NCBI RefSeq assembly: GCF_019093865.1
Contig: NZ_JABJXD010000001.1
Coordinates: 248,001 to 312,000, forward strand
DNA from: Lentibacillus saliphilus
GTDB taxonomy: Bacteria > Bacillota > Bacilli > Bacillales > Amphibacillaceae
Reading direction: 5' to 3'
Length of the DNA stretch: 64,000 nt
The notes under the pieces were generated by a model. That model was not told the origin of the DNA, did no database searches, and worked only from the letters and a program-made list of their open reading frames with translations. A program made the translations under genes and the position numbers. Each line of letters starts with the position of its first letter. Position 1 is the stretch's first letter. Shown here in pieces: positions 1 through 10,419 of this stretch.

Positions 1-8
1 TCACCACC

Positions 9-689
9 CTAACGCAATGCGTCTAAAGCCTGCTTTGCAGCTCTTTGTTCAGCTTCTTTTTTTGAGCGTCCAGTCCCTGTCCCAACGAGCTTATTATTAA
101 CCTTAACTTCCGTAACAAACTCGCGATCATGAGAAGGTCCGATTTCTTTTACGATATCATACGTCACAACTTGATGTTTTTCTTGCTGCACAAATTCTTG
201 TAGTTGACTTTTGTAATCCATCACATGCGAAAAAGCACCTTTGTCGATCTTAGGGAAAACGTAATGCTCAAGAAATTGGAGTGCAACATTAAATCCACGG
301 TCTAAATATAAGGCGCCCAAAAAGGCTTCAAATGCATCAGCCAACAAGGCTGGTCTGTCTCGACCTCCTGACTGTTCTTCACCTTTACCTAATAAAATAT
401 AGTCTCCAAAATGCAGTTCGCGGGCAAATTTTACTAATGATGCCTCACATACAATTGCGGCGCGTAATTTAGTTAAATGACCTTCTTCCATAGATTCATT
501 TTCTCGATATAAATATTGACTTACACCAAGTTCAAGAACCGCATCACCTAAAAATTCAAGCCTTTCGTTATCTGCATACCGGACATCGCGATGCTCATTC
601 ACATATGATGAATGTGTAAATGCCTGCTTAATTAAGCTGGCATCATTAAACTGAATATTAATTGCTTGTTGTAGCTTTTCAATGTTCAC
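9..689 (-). CDS. rnc: Ribonuclease III
   Basis: Endoribonuclease that cuts double-stranded RNA, maturing rRNA precursors and processing structured mRNAs. The 226-residue protein has the RNase III signature NERLEFLGD at residues 41-49 and a C-terminal double-stranded RNA-binding domain from about residue 154, which is the full family length. The start is GTG, placed 8 bases after a strong AAGGAGGTG. It follows acpP, as in Bacillus. The first 8 bases of the window (read on minus, GGTGGTGA) look like the ribosome-binding site of the next gene, which by synteny should be smc. Confidence 0.97.
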   Translation of the reverse strand: MNIEKLQQAINIQFNDASLIKQAFTHSSYVNEHRDVRYADNERLEFLGDAVLELGVSQYLYRENESMEEGHLTKLRAAIVCEASLVKFARELHFGDYILLGKGEEQSGGRDRPALLADAFEAFLGALYLDRGFNVALQFLEHYVFPKIDKGAFSHVMDYKSQLQEFVQQEKHQVVTYDIVKEIGPSHDREFVTEVKVNNKLVGTGTGRSKKEAEQRAAKQALDALR

Positions 690-720
690 AATACTGTCAC
701 CTCCTTGCTGATCATATACA

Positions 721-748
721 GAAAGCCCCGCTTCTGGCGAGGGCTTTC
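721..748 (-). terminator. Hairpin between acpP and rnc, weak or partial terminator
   Basis: GAAAGCCC and GGGCTTTC form an 8-bp stem with a 12-base loop just after the acpP stop. The run of U that follows is poor (CTGTATATG), so it probably reduces rather than ends transcription into rnc. It could help acpP be expressed above its neighbour, which is an inference. Confidence 0.5.
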
Positions 749-755
749 CCCAATG

Positions 756-989
756 TTAGGATTGGCTGTTTATGTAATTTACAGCGTCACCAACGGTATT
801 GATTTTTTCTGCTTCTTCATCAGCAATTTCCATATCAAATTCATCTTCTAATTCCATAACGAGTTCTACTACGTCCAATGAATCTGCATCAAGATCATCC
901 TTAAAAGAAGCTTCCATTGTAACTTTTGACGCTTCAACGTCGAGCTGGTCAACGATAATATCTTTTACGCGATCAAATACGTCTGCCAT
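756..989 (-). CDS. acpP: Acyl carrier protein
   Basis: Small acidic carrier that holds growing fatty acyl chains on a phosphopantetheine arm for the FAS-II enzymes and passes acyl groups to PlsX. The 77-residue protein has the DADSLD motif with the modified serine at residue 37. I start it at MADVFDRV, which sits 6-7 bases after GGGAGGTG; a longer reading adds MKGGDN, which is encoded by the ribosome-binding site itself. It lies between fabG and rnc, the normal Bacillus position. Confidence 0.97.
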   Translation of the reverse strand: MADVFDRVKDIIVDQLDVEASKVTMEASFKDDLDADSLDVVELVMELEDEFDMEIADEEAEKINTVGDAVNYINSQS

Positions 990-1041
990 GTTGTCACCTC
1001 CCTTCAAGATACTAAGTTAGCCATATTGATGCTTTACAAGC

Positions 1042-1782
1042 CTACATGACCATGCCGCCATCAATATGGATTGTCTGCCCTGTTACATAATCGGCATCAG
1101 GCGAGACTAGAAAACGCACAACATTTGCCACATCTTCTGGTCGTCCCAGTTTGTTCAAAGGTATTAGTGACATCATATTGTCTCTTTGTTCTTCAGATAA
1201 AGCATCTGTCATATCTGTAGAGATAAAGCCTGGTGCAACTGCATTAACAAGAATGTTTCGTGACGCAAGTTCTTTTGCAGTTGTTTTTGTCAATCCAATA
1301 ACGCCTGCCTTTGCTGCAACGTAATTAGCTTGTCCAGGATTTCCACTTACACCAACAATCGAAGCAACATTGACAATTCTTCCGCTTCTCTGCTTCATCA
1401 TCTGTCGTGTAACAGCTTTAGTGCATAAAAAGACACCTTTTAAATTCGTGTTAACCACGTGATCAAAGTCTTCTTCAGACATACGCATAATAATATTGTC
1501 TTTCGTAATGCCTGCGTTATTCACAAGAATGTCTAAACGACCAAATTGTTGAATGACTTCTTTGACCATATTCTTCACAGACGCTTCATCTGTGACATCA
1601 GCCTTTATTTTAAAGGCAGAAGCGCCCATTGCCTTAATTTCTTCAACAACAGCTTGTGCTTTCGCTTCATTTCCTGCGTAATTCACTGCAACATTGACCC
1701 CTTGACGTGCTAATTCCAATGCAATCGCACGTCCAATACCACGTGATCCACCTGTCACGAGTGCGTTTTGACCTTTTAGCAT
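1042..1782 (-). CDS. fabG: 3-oxoacyl-[ACP] reductase
   Basis: NADPH-dependent reduction of beta-ketoacyl-ACP in the fatty-acid elongation cycle. This is a short-chain dehydrogenase of 246 residues with the nucleotide-binding motif TGGSRGIG at residues 10-17, NNAG in the middle, and the Ser-Tyr-Lys catalytic set (S near 139, YVAAK near 152-156). It starts at MLKGQNALV, preceded by GGGGGAG. Only 2 bases separate it from the fabD stop, so the two are probably translationally coupled. Confidence 0.96.
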   Translation of the reverse strand: MLKGQNALVTGGSRGIGRAIALELARQGVNVAVNYAGNEAKAQAVVEEIKAMGASAFKIKADVTDEASVKNMVKEVIQQFGRLDILVNNAGITKDNIIMRMSEEDFDHVVNTNLKGVFLCTKAVTRQMMKQRSGRIVNVASIVGVSGNPGQANYVAAKAGVIGLTKTTAKELASRNILVNAVAPGFISTDMTDALSEEQRDNMMSLIPLNKLGRPEDVANVVRFLVSPDADYVTGQTIHIDGGMVM

Positions 1783-1784
1783 GC

Positions 1785-2720
1785 TTACTCCCCCTTGTAC
1801 CAAGCTAAAAATTGTTCTAACGATTCTGGATCCTGGATCGCATAAGTTGGAATGCTACGATCAATTTTTTTAATCAGTCCACTTAGCACCTTTCCATTCC
1901 CCACTTCAACAAAAGCATCAACACCTTGTTCAATCATATGATTTATCGACTGTTCAAATCGAACAGGTGAATAAAGCTGTTTGATTAATAAATCTTTGAT
2001 GGCTTCTTTTTCAGTTGTTGGCTCAGCCGTAACATTCGCATAAACTGGGATGCTTGCATCTCTAATTGTTAACGCGTTTAATTGATCAGAAAGGGCGGAA
2101 TTCGCCTTCTTCATAAGCCTAGAATGAAATGGTCCGCTCACATTAAGAGCCATGACCCGTTTAGCCCCTATTTCTTTTAACCGGTCAGTAGCTTGATCGA
2201 TCCCTTTTTTTGTTCCAGAAATCACAATTTGGCCAGGACAATTTAAGTTCGCCATATCCACGACCTCATCTGTCAACTCATCAAGCACCGCTTTCACTTG
2301 ATCTTCAGACAAGCCAAGTACAGCTGACATCGCGCCTTGCCCGTCTGGATATGCCGCCTCCATGAGTTGGCCACGTGCTTTAACTAATGGTAGCGCCTCA
2401 TCAAGCGGTATCGCACCAGCCGCAACAAGAGCACTATATTCCCCCAAGCTATGACCAACTGCCATAACCGGTTGAACACCCTCTTTAATGAGCATCGTGT
2501 GTGCAGCAACACTTGATAGTAAAAGTGCCGGTTGTGCGTGTTCAGTCTCTGTCAATAATTCTTGTGGACCATTAAACATTAAATCCGACAGTTTATAGCC
2601 AAGTAAATCATCTGCTTGTGCGTACATATCCTGTACATTGGCGAATTGATCATAGAATGCTTGTCCCATTCCTACTTTTTGTGAACCCTGACCAGGGAAC
2701 ATAAAGGCAACGCGCTTCAT
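1785..2720 (-). CDS. fabD: Malonyl-CoA:ACP transacylase
   Basis: Loads malonyl groups onto ACP to supply fatty-acid elongation. The 311-residue protein begins with the family motif FPGQGSQ and has the active-site serine in [10 protein letters not shown] (Ser91); the histidine in GPFHSRLM near residue 199 completes the catalytic pair. The start codon overlaps the plsX stop by 4 bases, and the gene is followed at once by fabG. Length and motifs are standard for the family. Confidence 0.96.
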   Translation of the reverse strand: MKRVAFMFPGQGSQKVGMGQAFYDQFANVQDMYAQADDLLGYKLSDLMFNGPQELLTETEHAQPALLLSSVAAHTMLIKEGVQPVMAVGHSLGEYSALVAAGAIPLDEALPLVKARGQLMEAAYPDGQGAMSAVLGLSEDQVKAVLDELTDEVVDMANLNCPGQIVISGTKKGIDQATDRLKEIGAKRVMALNVSGPFHSRLMKKANSALSDQLNALTIRDASIPVYANVTAEPTTEKEAIKDLLIKQLYSPVRFEQSINHMIEQGVDAFVEVGNGKVLSGLIKKIDRSIPTYAIQDPESLEQFLAWYKGE

Positions 2721-3727
2721 CCATCATCCTCCTTATTTAACTCCAACGATTCAATCGTCGTTTTTATTGTATCCGTTACGTTATGATCAACCATGTGACA
2801 CGCTTGTTTGATCGCGTTAAAAACCGCTCTCCTATCAGATGATCCATGCGCTTTAATGACAGGTGCTGATAGACCAAATAATCCGGCACCGCCATATTCG
2901 GAGTAGTCGAGTTTATTTTTTAAACCTCTAAGATCATTTTTCACTAAAGCAGCTGCCACTTTTGTTTTCATAGATGACATAAATGTATCTTTCAGCATAG
3001 AAAACATTGTCATGGCTGTGCCTTCAAGTGTTTTCAGCGCAATATTACCGCTAAATCCGTCAGTTACAACAACATCCGCGGCACCAGATAGTATGTCACG
3101 CGCCTCCACATTTCCGATAAAATGGATTGGAGCTTCCTCTAAAAGTGCGTATGCTTTTTTTATAACACTGTTACCTTTTCCCTCTTCAGTCCCAATATTC
3201 AACAATCCTACTGAAGGCTGCTTGATGCCTCGGACTTTTTCCGCATAAATAGATCCCATAATGGCATATTGCACCAAGTGATCTGCTTTTGCGTCTACAT
3301 TGGCACCGACATCTAAGAGCAAAAACCCATTACCATCAATTGTTGGTAATGTAGGACTAAGAGCCGGACGCGCAATTCCCGGAATACGTCCTACGACGAA
3401 TAGACCCGTGCTCATTAAGGCGCCAGTATTACCAGCAGACACACACGCATCTGCACGCTTTTCTTTAACCTCTTTAGCCATGAGGACAATAGATGCATTT
3501 TTCTTTCGTCTCACAGCTCGAACCGGTTCATCCTCTCCCGTAATCACTTCTTCTGTATGAATGATGTCTATATTTGCTACAGATTCTGGTAATAAAGGGC
3601 TGATTTTATTTTCATCCCCAACAAGGGTAATATGTAAACCTTCTATTTTGTTGATGGCATCCAGCGCACCAAGTACGATTTGATTTGGTGCATGGTCACC
3701 ACCCATTGCATCAATTGCCAGTCTCAT
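2717..3727 (-). CDS. plsX: Phosphate acyltransferase PlsX
   Basis: Converts acyl-ACP to acyl-phosphate, the acyl donor for PlsY in phosphatidic acid synthesis, so it joins fatty-acid and phospholipid pathways at the membrane. The 336-residue protein starts with the typical [14 protein letters not shown]. An upstream in-frame extension exists but lies inside fapR, and the ATG at 3727 matches the family N-terminus with a GGAGAG site in front. It overlaps the fapR end by 17 bases. Expected to be repressed by FapR with the rest of the operon. Confidence 0.96.
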   Translation of the reverse strand: MRLAIDAMGGDHAPNQIVLGALDAINKIEGLHITLVGDENKISPLLPESVANIDIIHTEEVITGEDEPVRAVRRKKNASIVLMAKEVKEKRADACVSAGNTGALMSTGLFVVGRIPGIARPALSPTLPTIDGNGFLLLDVGANVDAKADHLVQYAIMGSIYAEKVRGIKQPSVGLLNIGTEEGKGNSVIKKAYALLEEAPIHFIGNVEARDILSGAADVVVTDGFSGNIALKTLEGTAMTMFSMLKDTFMSSMKTKVAAALVKNDLRGLKNKLDYSEYGGAGLFGLSAPVIKAHGSSDRRAVFNAIKQACHMVDHNVTDTIKTTIESLELNKEDDG

Positions 3728-4304
3728 TGGATGACTCTCCTTTTTGTTCGTTTGACCGGAACATAGTAAACACCCCGGAAAATACGATTTCCTGGGCAAC
3801 ATAGCTGTCTACACGGACGATTGTATGTCCTTTAACCGTTTTACCATCTACAATTGCTTTAGCGACAACGCGCTCACCTTCAAAAACTTGACGCATAAAT
3901 TTCAATTCGGACTTTGCCGTTAAAGCCAATTCGTCATTGATAACAGCTACAGCTAGAGAATTCGCTTGCGCAAATAAATGATGTCCCCTAGCAATTTTGT
4001 TTCGTGAAAACACGTGCTCACCTTTAATTTCTAGAATTGAAATCGCACGTTCATCTAATTCCAAATCGACAATTTCACCAATTACCTCTTCTAAAGGAAG
4101 GGCTTTAACCGTTTCATTCCAATGGTTTGTTGCCACAGATTTAATACGCTCTCTAAGCTCAGGTATTGACAGTTCCATTCGATCTAACCGTATTGTCTGA
4201 ATGCTGACCCGAAATTTTTTGGCGAGATCCTCATCGGTAATAAACGGTGTCTGTTCAATTGTCTCTGCTAACTGTTGTTGTCGTTTAGATTTACTTAGTT
4301 TCAT
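3711..4304 (-). CDS. fapR: Fatty acid and phospholipid synthesis repressor FapR
   Basis: Malonyl-CoA-sensing repressor of lipid synthesis genes in Bacillales. The 197-residue protein has an N-terminal helix-turn-helix (about residues 18-45, [20 protein letters not shown]) and a C-terminal hot-dog ligand domain. It is the first gene of the operon with plsX, fabD, fabG and acpP, and a near-consensus FapR operator lies 57-73 bases upstream, so it should repress its own operon. Confidence 0.95.
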   Translation of the reverse strand: MKLSKSKRQQQLAETIEQTPFITDEDLAKKFRVSIQTIRLDRMELSIPELRERIKSVATNHWNETVKALPLEEVIGEIVDLELDERAISILEIKGEHVFSRNKIARGHHLFAQANSLAVAVINDELALTAKSELKFMRQVFEGERVVAKAIVDGKTVKGHTIVRVDSYVAQEIVFSGVFTMFRSNEQKGESSNETGN

Positions 4305-4360
4305 GATGGCACCATCCGTCCAGTATCATTCGTTAAATACGCTCATTATTTAAAATATAT

Positions 4361-4377
4361 TTATGACTAGATACTAA
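4361..4377. promoter_or_regulatory. FapR operator upstream of fapR-plsX-fabD-fabG-acpP
   Basis: On minus the sequence TTAGTATCTAGTCATAA matches the published FapR consensus TTAGTACCTRNTACTAA at 14 of 17 positions as I count it. A possible -35 box TTGATA lies just upstream, with TATCTA 17 bases later inside the operator, so bound FapR would cover the -10 region. The -10 box is a weak match and its exact position is uncertain. Confidence 0.75.
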
Positions 4378-4417
4378 TAGTAGTATATAATATCAAGCTT
4401 AATTACACAAGATGCAG

Positions 4418-6451
4418 TTAGTCCATTTTTTTCGTGACAGCGAGCTCCGACTCAATATAAGCTGCCAATTTGCTATAAGCAGGATCTGATTCGAGCAGTC
4501 CATTATGGACAATTTCAACAGCATCAACACGTGCTGTTTCAAGCGCTCGATAGTCATGAACCATATCAGCTACTTTAAATTCGGGCATACCGCTTTGTTT
4601 CGTACCAAAAAAATCACCTGGTCCCCTTAGTTTTAAATCTTCTTCAGCCAATACAAAGCCGTCGGTCGTCTCGGTCATAATTCGCATCCGTTCTTTACCC
4701 ACTTCACCTTTAGGATCAGCAATCAGAATACAATGGCTTTGTCCTTGTCCACGCCCTACTCGACCACGGAGCTGATGCAGCTGTGACAAACCAAATCGTT
4801 CAGCATCATAAATAACCATAACTGTCGCATTAGGAACATTAACACCAACTTCGATAACAGTTGTCGAGACGAGAATTTGAATGTTGTTCGTGCTAAACGC
4901 CTTCATAATACGTTCTTTTTCTTCTGTATGGAGACGACCATGTAACAATCCTACTTGAATAGGTTCTGGATAAAATTCCGACAGCTGTTCGTAAACATCA
5001 ACCGCATTTTGAATATCTAACTGATCGGATTCTTCAATCAACGGACAAACGACATAAGCTTGTTCCCCTCTTACAATATGTTTACCAATGAATTCAAGAA
5101 CACGAGGGAAATGTTGATCTGTCACCCAGTACGTTTCAACCTCTTTTCGTCCTGCTGGCATTTCATCTATGATTGATACATCCATGTCACCGAAAGCAGA
5201 AATGGCAAGTGTCCTCGGAATCGGGGTTGCCGTCATAAACAGCACGTCTGGCTGCCAGCCCTTATCACGCAAGGTACGTCGTTGTTTCACACCGAAGCGA
5301 TGCTGTTCATCGACAATCACAAGTCCTAAATCATGAAAAAATACGTCGTCTTGGATAAGTGCATGCGTTCCAATAACAATATCAACGTCATGGCTTTCAA
5401 TAGACGAACGAATCAATTGGCGTTTTTTTCCTTTAATAGAGCCTGTCAATAATGCTATCTTTGCACGTTCACCAAACAAGTCCGTTAAAGACAAGAAGTG
5501 TTGTTCTGCTAAAATTTCTGTTGGGACCATTAGCGCACACTGTTTGCCGCCTGTAACTGCTGCATAAAGCGCAATCGCTGCAACAGCTGTTTTACCGGAT
5601 CCAACGTCACCCTGCAGCAAGCGATTCATACTGTATGGTGACCGCATATCTTCCAGAATCTCTTTTAAAGCTCGATCCTGTGCTCGCGTCAAGCTGAAAG
5701 AGAAGGATTCGATAAAATTATGTAACGCAGTTTCTTGATATTGATGTGATATGCCAGGAGTAGCTTCACGATGCATTTTTTTAACGTACTGCATCTTGAG
5801 TTGGAATAATAAAAACTCTTCATACACAAATCGTCTGCGAGCATGTTTGAGCTTATACCTCGATTCAGGAGCATGCATCGTTCGAACAGCTGACTTTCTC
5901 TCTGGCAGCTTGTATGCATGTAAGTAAGACTCTGGTAGTATTTCTACAATATCATTTGAAAAATGGTCCAGTGCATATGTGAGTGTTTTTTTTAATGTTC
6001 TACTCGTGATATCGCCTTTAATAGAATAGACTGGAGAGATCGCTGCATCATGCTCATACCGACCCTTTTTATAAGTGCTAACAGTAATTTGTAAGCGATG
6101 AGCATCCCACTTACCAGTTAATGTTACAGTATCGCCCGCCTGCAGTTGTTTTTTGGCAAAAGCCCGATTAAATAATACCGCCTTCACCGAAATACCCTCT
6201 ACGTTTAAAGTGAAAACAAGGCGAGATTTTTTACGACCAAAAAACGTTAATACAGGATCATATAAAATGGTCCCTTCAATTGTTACCTTATCATCATGAA
6301 TCAATTCACCGATCGGTTTGACCTCGAATACGTCATACCGATAGGGAAAATAGAATATCAGATCTTCAATCGTTTCAATACTTAGCACGTGTAAGGCGTC
6401 AGCGAGCTTTTCGCCAACACCTTTAATCTGACGTACGGAATCATTCAACAT
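4418..6451 (-). CDS. recG: ATP-dependent DNA helicase RecG
   Basis: Branch-migrating helicase that remodels stalled replication forks and Holliday junctions. The 677-residue protein has an N-terminal wedge/OB region, Walker A GDVGSGKT near residue 285, the DEQH box (IVDEQHRFG) and the conserved RecG C-terminal motifs with QLRGRVGRG. The ATG at 6451 has AAGGGGA 5-7 bases upstream. It follows sdaAA by 14 bases and precedes the FapR regulon, as in B. subtilis. Confidence 0.97.
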   Translation of the reverse strand: MLNDSVRQIKGVGEKLADALHVLSIETIEDLIFYFPYRYDVFEVKPIGELIHDDKVTIEGTILYDPVLTFFGRKKSRLVFTLNVEGISVKAVLFNRAFAKKQLQAGDTVTLTGKWDAHRLQITVSTYKKGRYEHDAAISPVYSIKGDITSRTLKKTLTYALDHFSNDIVEILPESYLHAYKLPERKSAVRTMHAPESRYKLKHARRRFVYEEFLLFQLKMQYVKKMHREATPGISHQYQETALHNFIESFSFSLTRAQDRALKEILEDMRSPYSMNRLLQGDVGSGKTAVAAIALYAAVTGGKQCALMVPTEILAEQHFLSLTDLFGERAKIALLTGSIKGKKRQLIRSSIESHDVDIVIGTHALIQDDVFFHDLGLVIVDEQHRFGVKQRRTLRDKGWQPDVLFMTATPIPRTLAISAFGDMDVSIIDEMPAGRKEVETYWVTDQHFPRVLEFIGKHIVRGEQAYVVCPLIEESDQLDIQNAVDVYEQLSEFYPEPIQVGLLHGRLHTEEKERIMKAFSTNNIQILVSTTVIEVGVNVPNATVMVIYDAERFGLSQLHQLRGRVGRGQGQSHCILIADPKGEVGKERMRIMTETTDGFVLAEEDLKLRGPGDFFGTKQSGMPEFKVADMVHDYRALETARVDAVEIVHNGLLESDPAYSKLAAYIESELAVTKKMD

Positions 6452-6465
6452 AACAGATCCCCTTC

Positions 6466-7341
6466 TTATCCAATCGCTCCAAAAATTTTATCCTTAAGAA
6501 GGCGTCCAGTTGGTGTATCAGCAAGACCACCTTCTCCTGTTTCACGCAAACTCGGATGCATTTGCTTTCCAATTCGGTACATCGCACCAATGACTTCGTC
6601 ACATGGTATCGCACTCTCAACACCCGCAAGCGCCATATCCGCAGATACAATTGCGAGGGATGCGCCAGCTGCATTTCGTTTAACACAAGGAACTTCTACA
6701 AGACCTGCGACTGGATCACAAACGAGTCCAAGCATGTTTTTTAACGTAATCGCAAAAGCTTCGGCAGATTGTTGTGGTGTGCCACCTGCCATTTCAACAA
6801 TCGCAGCTGCTGCCATCGCACCAGCTGACCCTACCTCAGCTTGACAGCCTCCTGCAGCTCCTGAAATACATGCATTATTAGCAACGACAAAACCAAAAGC
6901 ACCGGCTGTAAACAAATATCTAATCATTTGTTCCCGTGTCGGATTTAATTGATGCTTCACTGCAAACAATGTCCCTGGTACACATCCTGCACTTCCTGCT
7001 GTTGGGGTTGCGCAAATCGTGCCCATTGCAGCATTCACTTCATTTGTACCCATTGCTTTACTGACTGCATCGAGTAACAGCGGACCTGATAACGGTGTGT
7101 GTGTCGACATATAATTTTGAATACGCACCGCATCGCCACCAGTTAGCCCCGTAACAGATGTGACTCCTGCCAAACTCTCTTCAATTGCTTTTTCCATAAC
7201 GACAAGGTTTTTATCCATTTCTTTCATGACGTCGTCACGCGTTTTATTTTTAACATCCATTTCTTGACAAATCATAACCTCAGAAATAGATATGTTGTTC
7301 TGTTCTGCTAATTCTACTAACTCTTTCACTGTTCGGAACAT
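6466..7341 (-). CDS. sdaAA: L-serine dehydratase, alpha subunit
   Basis: Iron-sulfur catalytic subunit that turns L-serine into pyruvate and ammonia together with SdaAB. The 291-residue protein has the glycine-rich family motifs and cysteines expected to bind a 4Fe-4S cluster (GCVPGT, NNACISGAAGGC, LVCDPVAG). I start it at ATG 7341 (MFRTVKEL), 7 bases after GGGGGA; an upstream GTG adds two residues. The gene lies 16 bases after sdaAB. Confidence 0.95.
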   Translation of the reverse strand: MFRTVKELVELAEQNNISISEVMICQEMDVKNKTRDDVMKEMDKNLVVMEKAIEESLAGVTSVTGLTGGDAVRIQNYMSTHTPLSGPLLLDAVSKAMGTNEVNAAMGTICATPTAGSAGCVPGTLFAVKHQLNPTREQMIRYLFTAGAFGFVVANNACISGAAGGCQAEVGSAGAMAAAAIVEMAGGTPQQSAEAFAITLKNMLGLVCDPVAGLVEVPCVKRNAAGASLAIVSADMALAGVESAIPCDEVIGAMYRIGKQMHPSLRETGEGGLADTPTGRLLKDKIFGAIG

Positions 7342-7357
7342 GTGCACTTCCCCCCAA

Positions 7358-8020
7358 TCAGTTTGAAATGTTTGCGATATTTATAATATGCTCAGATGCC
7401 TTTAACGCCTCAAGTACATCTGAATCGGCATTTTGATCAGTCTCTATGACCATGAGCGCGTGTTTTCCCACGTCTTTTCGATTCACTTCCATATGACCGA
7501 TATTAATTTCGTACTTTGCCAATATTTGCGTAACGGAAGCAATCGCACCAAAACGATCGTTGTGCATAATTAAAATAGCAGGATGATGACCAGAAAGACG
7601 GAGTTCAAATCCATTTAATTCTTTTACCTCTATCTTTCCACCACCGATTGAAATCCCTACAAGCTCCTGTTGTTTATCACCTTTACCAATAATAATACGA
7701 GTTGTGTTCGGATGTGGTGCTTTTCCCGCTTCTTCTATGAACTCAATTGAAAGCCCTTTTTCTTTCGCTATATCAAGTGCTTGACTCATCCTCGGATCGT
7801 CGGTTTCAAAATCAAGCAAACCACCTGCAATCGCGTAGTCTGTGCCGTGACCTCGATACGTTTTGGCAAAGGATTCATATAAATGGACTTTTGCCCATTC
7901 TGGTTCCTGACCAAATAAATGCCGAGCAGCTCGCCCAATTCTTGCAGCACCAGCTGTATGTGAACTTGAAGGACCGATCATGACCGGACCAATGATATCG
8001 AAAACAGAATTAAATTTCAT
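7358..8020 (-). CDS. sdaAB: L-serine dehydratase, beta subunit
   Basis: Partner subunit of the iron-sulfur serine dehydratase. It is 220 residues long, with the family motif GPSSSHTAGA near the N-terminus and an ACT-like domain at the C-terminus (ILIMHNDRFGAIASVTQILA), which may sense serine. The start at 8020 (MKFNSVFDI) has GGTGGTG 6 bases upstream and gives the length usual for the family; a longer reading adds MVIR. First gene of a short operon with sdaAA and perhaps recG. Confidence 0.95.
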   Translation of the reverse strand: MKFNSVFDIIGPVMIGPSSSHTAGAARIGRAARHLFGQEPEWAKVHLYESFAKTYRGHGTDYAIAGGLLDFETDDPRMSQALDIAKEKGLSIEFIEEAGKAPHPNTTRIIIGKGDKQQELVGISIGGGKIEVKELNGFELRLSGHHPAILIMHNDRFGAIASVTQILAKYEINIGHMEVNRKDVGKHALMVIETDQNADSDVLEALKASEHIINIANISN

Positions 8021-8059
8021 TCGTATCACCACCTAAGTTATACTGCTTGCGTTGGCTGT

Positions 8060-8068
8060 ATTATACCA
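8060..8068 (-). promoter_or_regulatory. Probable extended -10 promoter for sdaAB
   Basis: Minus-strand TGGTATAAT is a perfect -10 box with the TGn extension, about 40 bases before the sdaAB start. No good -35 box is seen at normal spacing, which extended -10 promoters can tolerate. Confidence 0.45.
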
Positions 8069-8111
8069 AACATTCAACGCGTACGTATACATTGTACGGG
8101 AAAAATTGAGC

Positions 8112-8144
8112 ATAGAAAAGCGATGGTAAAGTGCCATCGCTTTT
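8112..8144 (-). terminator. Terminator after fakA
   Basis: AAAAGCGATGG and CCATCGCTTTT pair in an 11-bp stem with a 7-base loop, just after the fakA stop. On minus the stem ends in a short run of T (CGCTTTTCT). It separates fakA from the sdaAB operon. Confidence 0.8.
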
Positions 8145-8152
8145 TTGAAAAA

Positions 8153-9811
8153 TTATTCAACCGAGAAAATATAGGAATAAATTGGTTGATCGCCTTTGTG
8201 ACGTTCAACTTCAATGTCGTCAAATGTTTCTTCAACATAGGACACGAGCTCGTCCATTTCTGAATCAGACGTATCCTCCCCTTGAAGGATCGTTAATATT
8301 TCATCTTCATCGGTAATTATATCATCTAGAAGCGCTTTAACCGTATCAAACTTGCTTTTGTTCGTCGCTTTAATCTTGCCATCAGCAATACCCATGAAAT
8401 GATCTTTTTCGATTGTCATACCATCAATCTGTGTATCTCTGACTGCGTACGTAACTTGACCAGTTTTAACCGCTCCCGCTGCATCTAGCATATCGTTCCG
8501 ATTAGACTGAAGATCTGCCTCAGGGTGGAATGCAAGCATTGCACCAATACCTTGTGGGATTGATGTTGTTGGAACGACTGCGACCTCTGCGTCCACAAGC
8601 TCTCCAGCTTGTTCAGCCGCCATTACAATATTTTTATTATTCGGCAAGACGATCACTTTATGAGCGTGTGCCTGATCAATAGCGTCTGCGATGTCCTGTG
8701 TACTTGGATTCATCGTTTGGCCACCTTCAATAACAACAGATGCACCAAGACTCTCAAACAGGGACTTAATACCAGATCCCATACCAACAGTCACAATCGC
8801 ATAATCTGATTTCTTTTGTTTGACGGCTTTTTTCTTATTACCGACAATCGCTGTATGCTGTTCACGCATATTTTCAATTTTCATGTTGATTAAACTACCG
8901 TATTTTTGACCGAGTGTCATCACTGTACCTGGATATTCGGCATGAATATGTACTTTGACAACATCATCATCTGAAACGACTAGAAGCGAATCACCATGCT
9001 CACTGAGCTGCTCACGGAAAGCTTGTTCGTCAAACGGGGTCTCATTCAGCTTATCTGCTTCAAACTTAACCATAAACTCCGTGCAATAGCCAAATTCAAT
9101 ATCTTCTGTATTCATAAAATCTTGAGCTGATTTGTGGTGTTCAGCACTTATCATATCATCCATCGTTACGTCTGATGAGGATTCAGGTAATGCTTCACCT
9201 TTTAGCGCAGTCACAAAACCTTCATAAATCGTCACTAAGCCCTGGCCACCTGAATCGACAACACCAACTTCTTTTAAAACAGGTAAAAGATCAGGTGTCC
9301 GCTTAAGAGATGCTTTTGCTTCAGCAAGCGTACGATCCATGAGGTTAATGATGTCTTCCTCTGTCTCTGCAACGCTAAGGGCATGATTAGCAGCATCTTT
9401 AGCAACAGTTAATATCGTACCCTCTACTGGTTTCATAACGGCTTTGTATGCCGTTTTTACACCATTATCAAGTGCGCTAGCGAATTCCTTTGTTGTAATC
9501 GCCTTGTTATTGCCGAGTCCTTTCGAAAAACCACGAAAAATTTGCGATAAAATAACGCCTGAATTTCCTCTTGCCCCCATAAGCAATCCCTTAGCAAAAG
9601 CTGAGCCAACATCTGAAATGCTTTCGCTCGCATTTTGCTTTGTTTCATTAGCACCTGAAGTCATTGATAAATTCATATTTGTCCCTGTATCACCATCGGG
9701 TACAGGAAACACATTAAGGGCATCTATTTTATCAGCGTTATTGCTTAGATGATGAGCACCAGAGAGCACCATTTGTGCAAACATTGCACCATCAAGTGTT
9801 CGTAATGTCAC
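8153..9811 (-). CDS. fakA: Fatty acid kinase catalytic subunit (DAK/DegV-associated, YloV family)
   Basis: ATP-dependent kinase that phosphorylates fatty acids held by a FakB protein, feeding exogenous fatty acids to phospholipid synthesis in Firmicutes. The 552-residue protein has an N-terminal DhaL domain with NVFPVPDGDTGTNM, which binds Mg-ATP, then a middle domain and a C-terminal FakA domain. I start it at GTG 9811 (residues VTLRTLDGAMF), 7 bases after AAGGAGG; the longer ATG reading would translate this site. It lies next to yloU. No fakB gene is in the window. Confidence 0.93.
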   Translation of the reverse strand: MTLRTLDGAMFAQMVLSGAHHLSNNADKIDALNVFPVPDGDTGTNMNLSMTSGANETKQNASESISDVGSAFAKGLLMGARGNSGVILSQIFRGFSKGLGNNKAITTKEFASALDNGVKTAYKAVMKPVEGTILTVAKDAANHALSVAETEEDIINLMDRTLAEAKASLKRTPDLLPVLKEVGVVDSGGQGLVTIYEGFVTALKGEALPESSSDVTMDDMISAEHHKSAQDFMNTEDIEFGYCTEFMVKFEADKLNETPFDEQAFREQLSEHGDSLLVVSDDDVVKVHIHAEYPGTVMTLGQKYGSLINMKIENMREQHTAIVGNKKKAVKQKKSDYAIVTVGMGSGIKSLFESLGASVVIEGGQTMNPSTQDIADAIDQAHAHKVIVLPNNKNIVMAAEQAGELVDAEVAVVPTTSIPQGIGAMLAFHPEADLQSNRNDMLDAAGAVKTGQVTYAVRDTQIDGMTIEKDHFMGIADGKIKATNKSKFDTVKALLDDIITDEDEILTILQGEDTSDSEMDELVSYVEETFDDIEVERHKGDQPIYSYIFSVE

Positions 9812-9840
9812 ATTTTTTCCTCCTTCACTAAAGGGATCCA

Positions 9841-10203
9841 TTAATCTTTAGCGACCCGTACACCTTGTATATAGATGTTTACGGAATCGATTGATAATCC
9901 CAACGATTGATTAAGTGTATATTTTACTTGTGATTGTACGTTATGTGCGACTTCTGAGATTTTTGTACCGTAACTGACAATGATGTACATGTCAATATGC
10001 AGGTGGTGATCCTCCTGCCTAACGACAACACCACGGGCAAAATTTTCTTTTCTCAGTATTTCCGCAATACCATCTTTAATTTGACTTTTGGAGGCCATGC
10101 CAACAATTCCGTAACATTCAACCGCTGCGCCACCGGCAATCGTCGCAATGACTTCATTTGTAATTGTCACTTGACCATCATTTGTATTCAGTTCAATGGA
10201 CAT
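9841..10203 (-). CDS. yloU: Asp23/YloU family envelope-stress protein
   Basis: A 120-residue Asp23-family protein, beginning MSIELNTNDGQVTITNEV, with the conserved core GIVGMASK and a C-terminal segment NIYIQGVRVAKD. Family members sit at the membrane as alkaline-shock or envelope proteins, but the job of this branch is not settled. The gene directly precedes fakA and ends where an alternative fakA ATG begins, which suggests coupled expression. The same pair is found in B. subtilis. Confidence 0.9.
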   Translation of the reverse strand: MSIELNTNDGQVTITNEVIATIAGGAAVECYGIVGMASKSQIKDGIAEILRKENFARGVVVRQEDHHLHIDMYIIVSYGTKISEVAHNVQSQVKYTLNQSLGLSIDSVNIYIQGVRVAKD

Positions 10204-10419
10204 TATTATCCTCCTTTAATACCTGCTCCTAATCTTCATAAGGTATTTTACTATATGCAGACATTTTTTTAAAGTGAATCGACAACTTTCATCCCTTATA
10301 TACAATGTATGATTTTAGTTCGTCTGTCAAGAAGTTTTTCTTTATATTGCATTATAGACAGCCATATGATAAATTAATTAAGGTGAATATGATACATGTA
10401 AAAAGTAGGAGGGATGACC

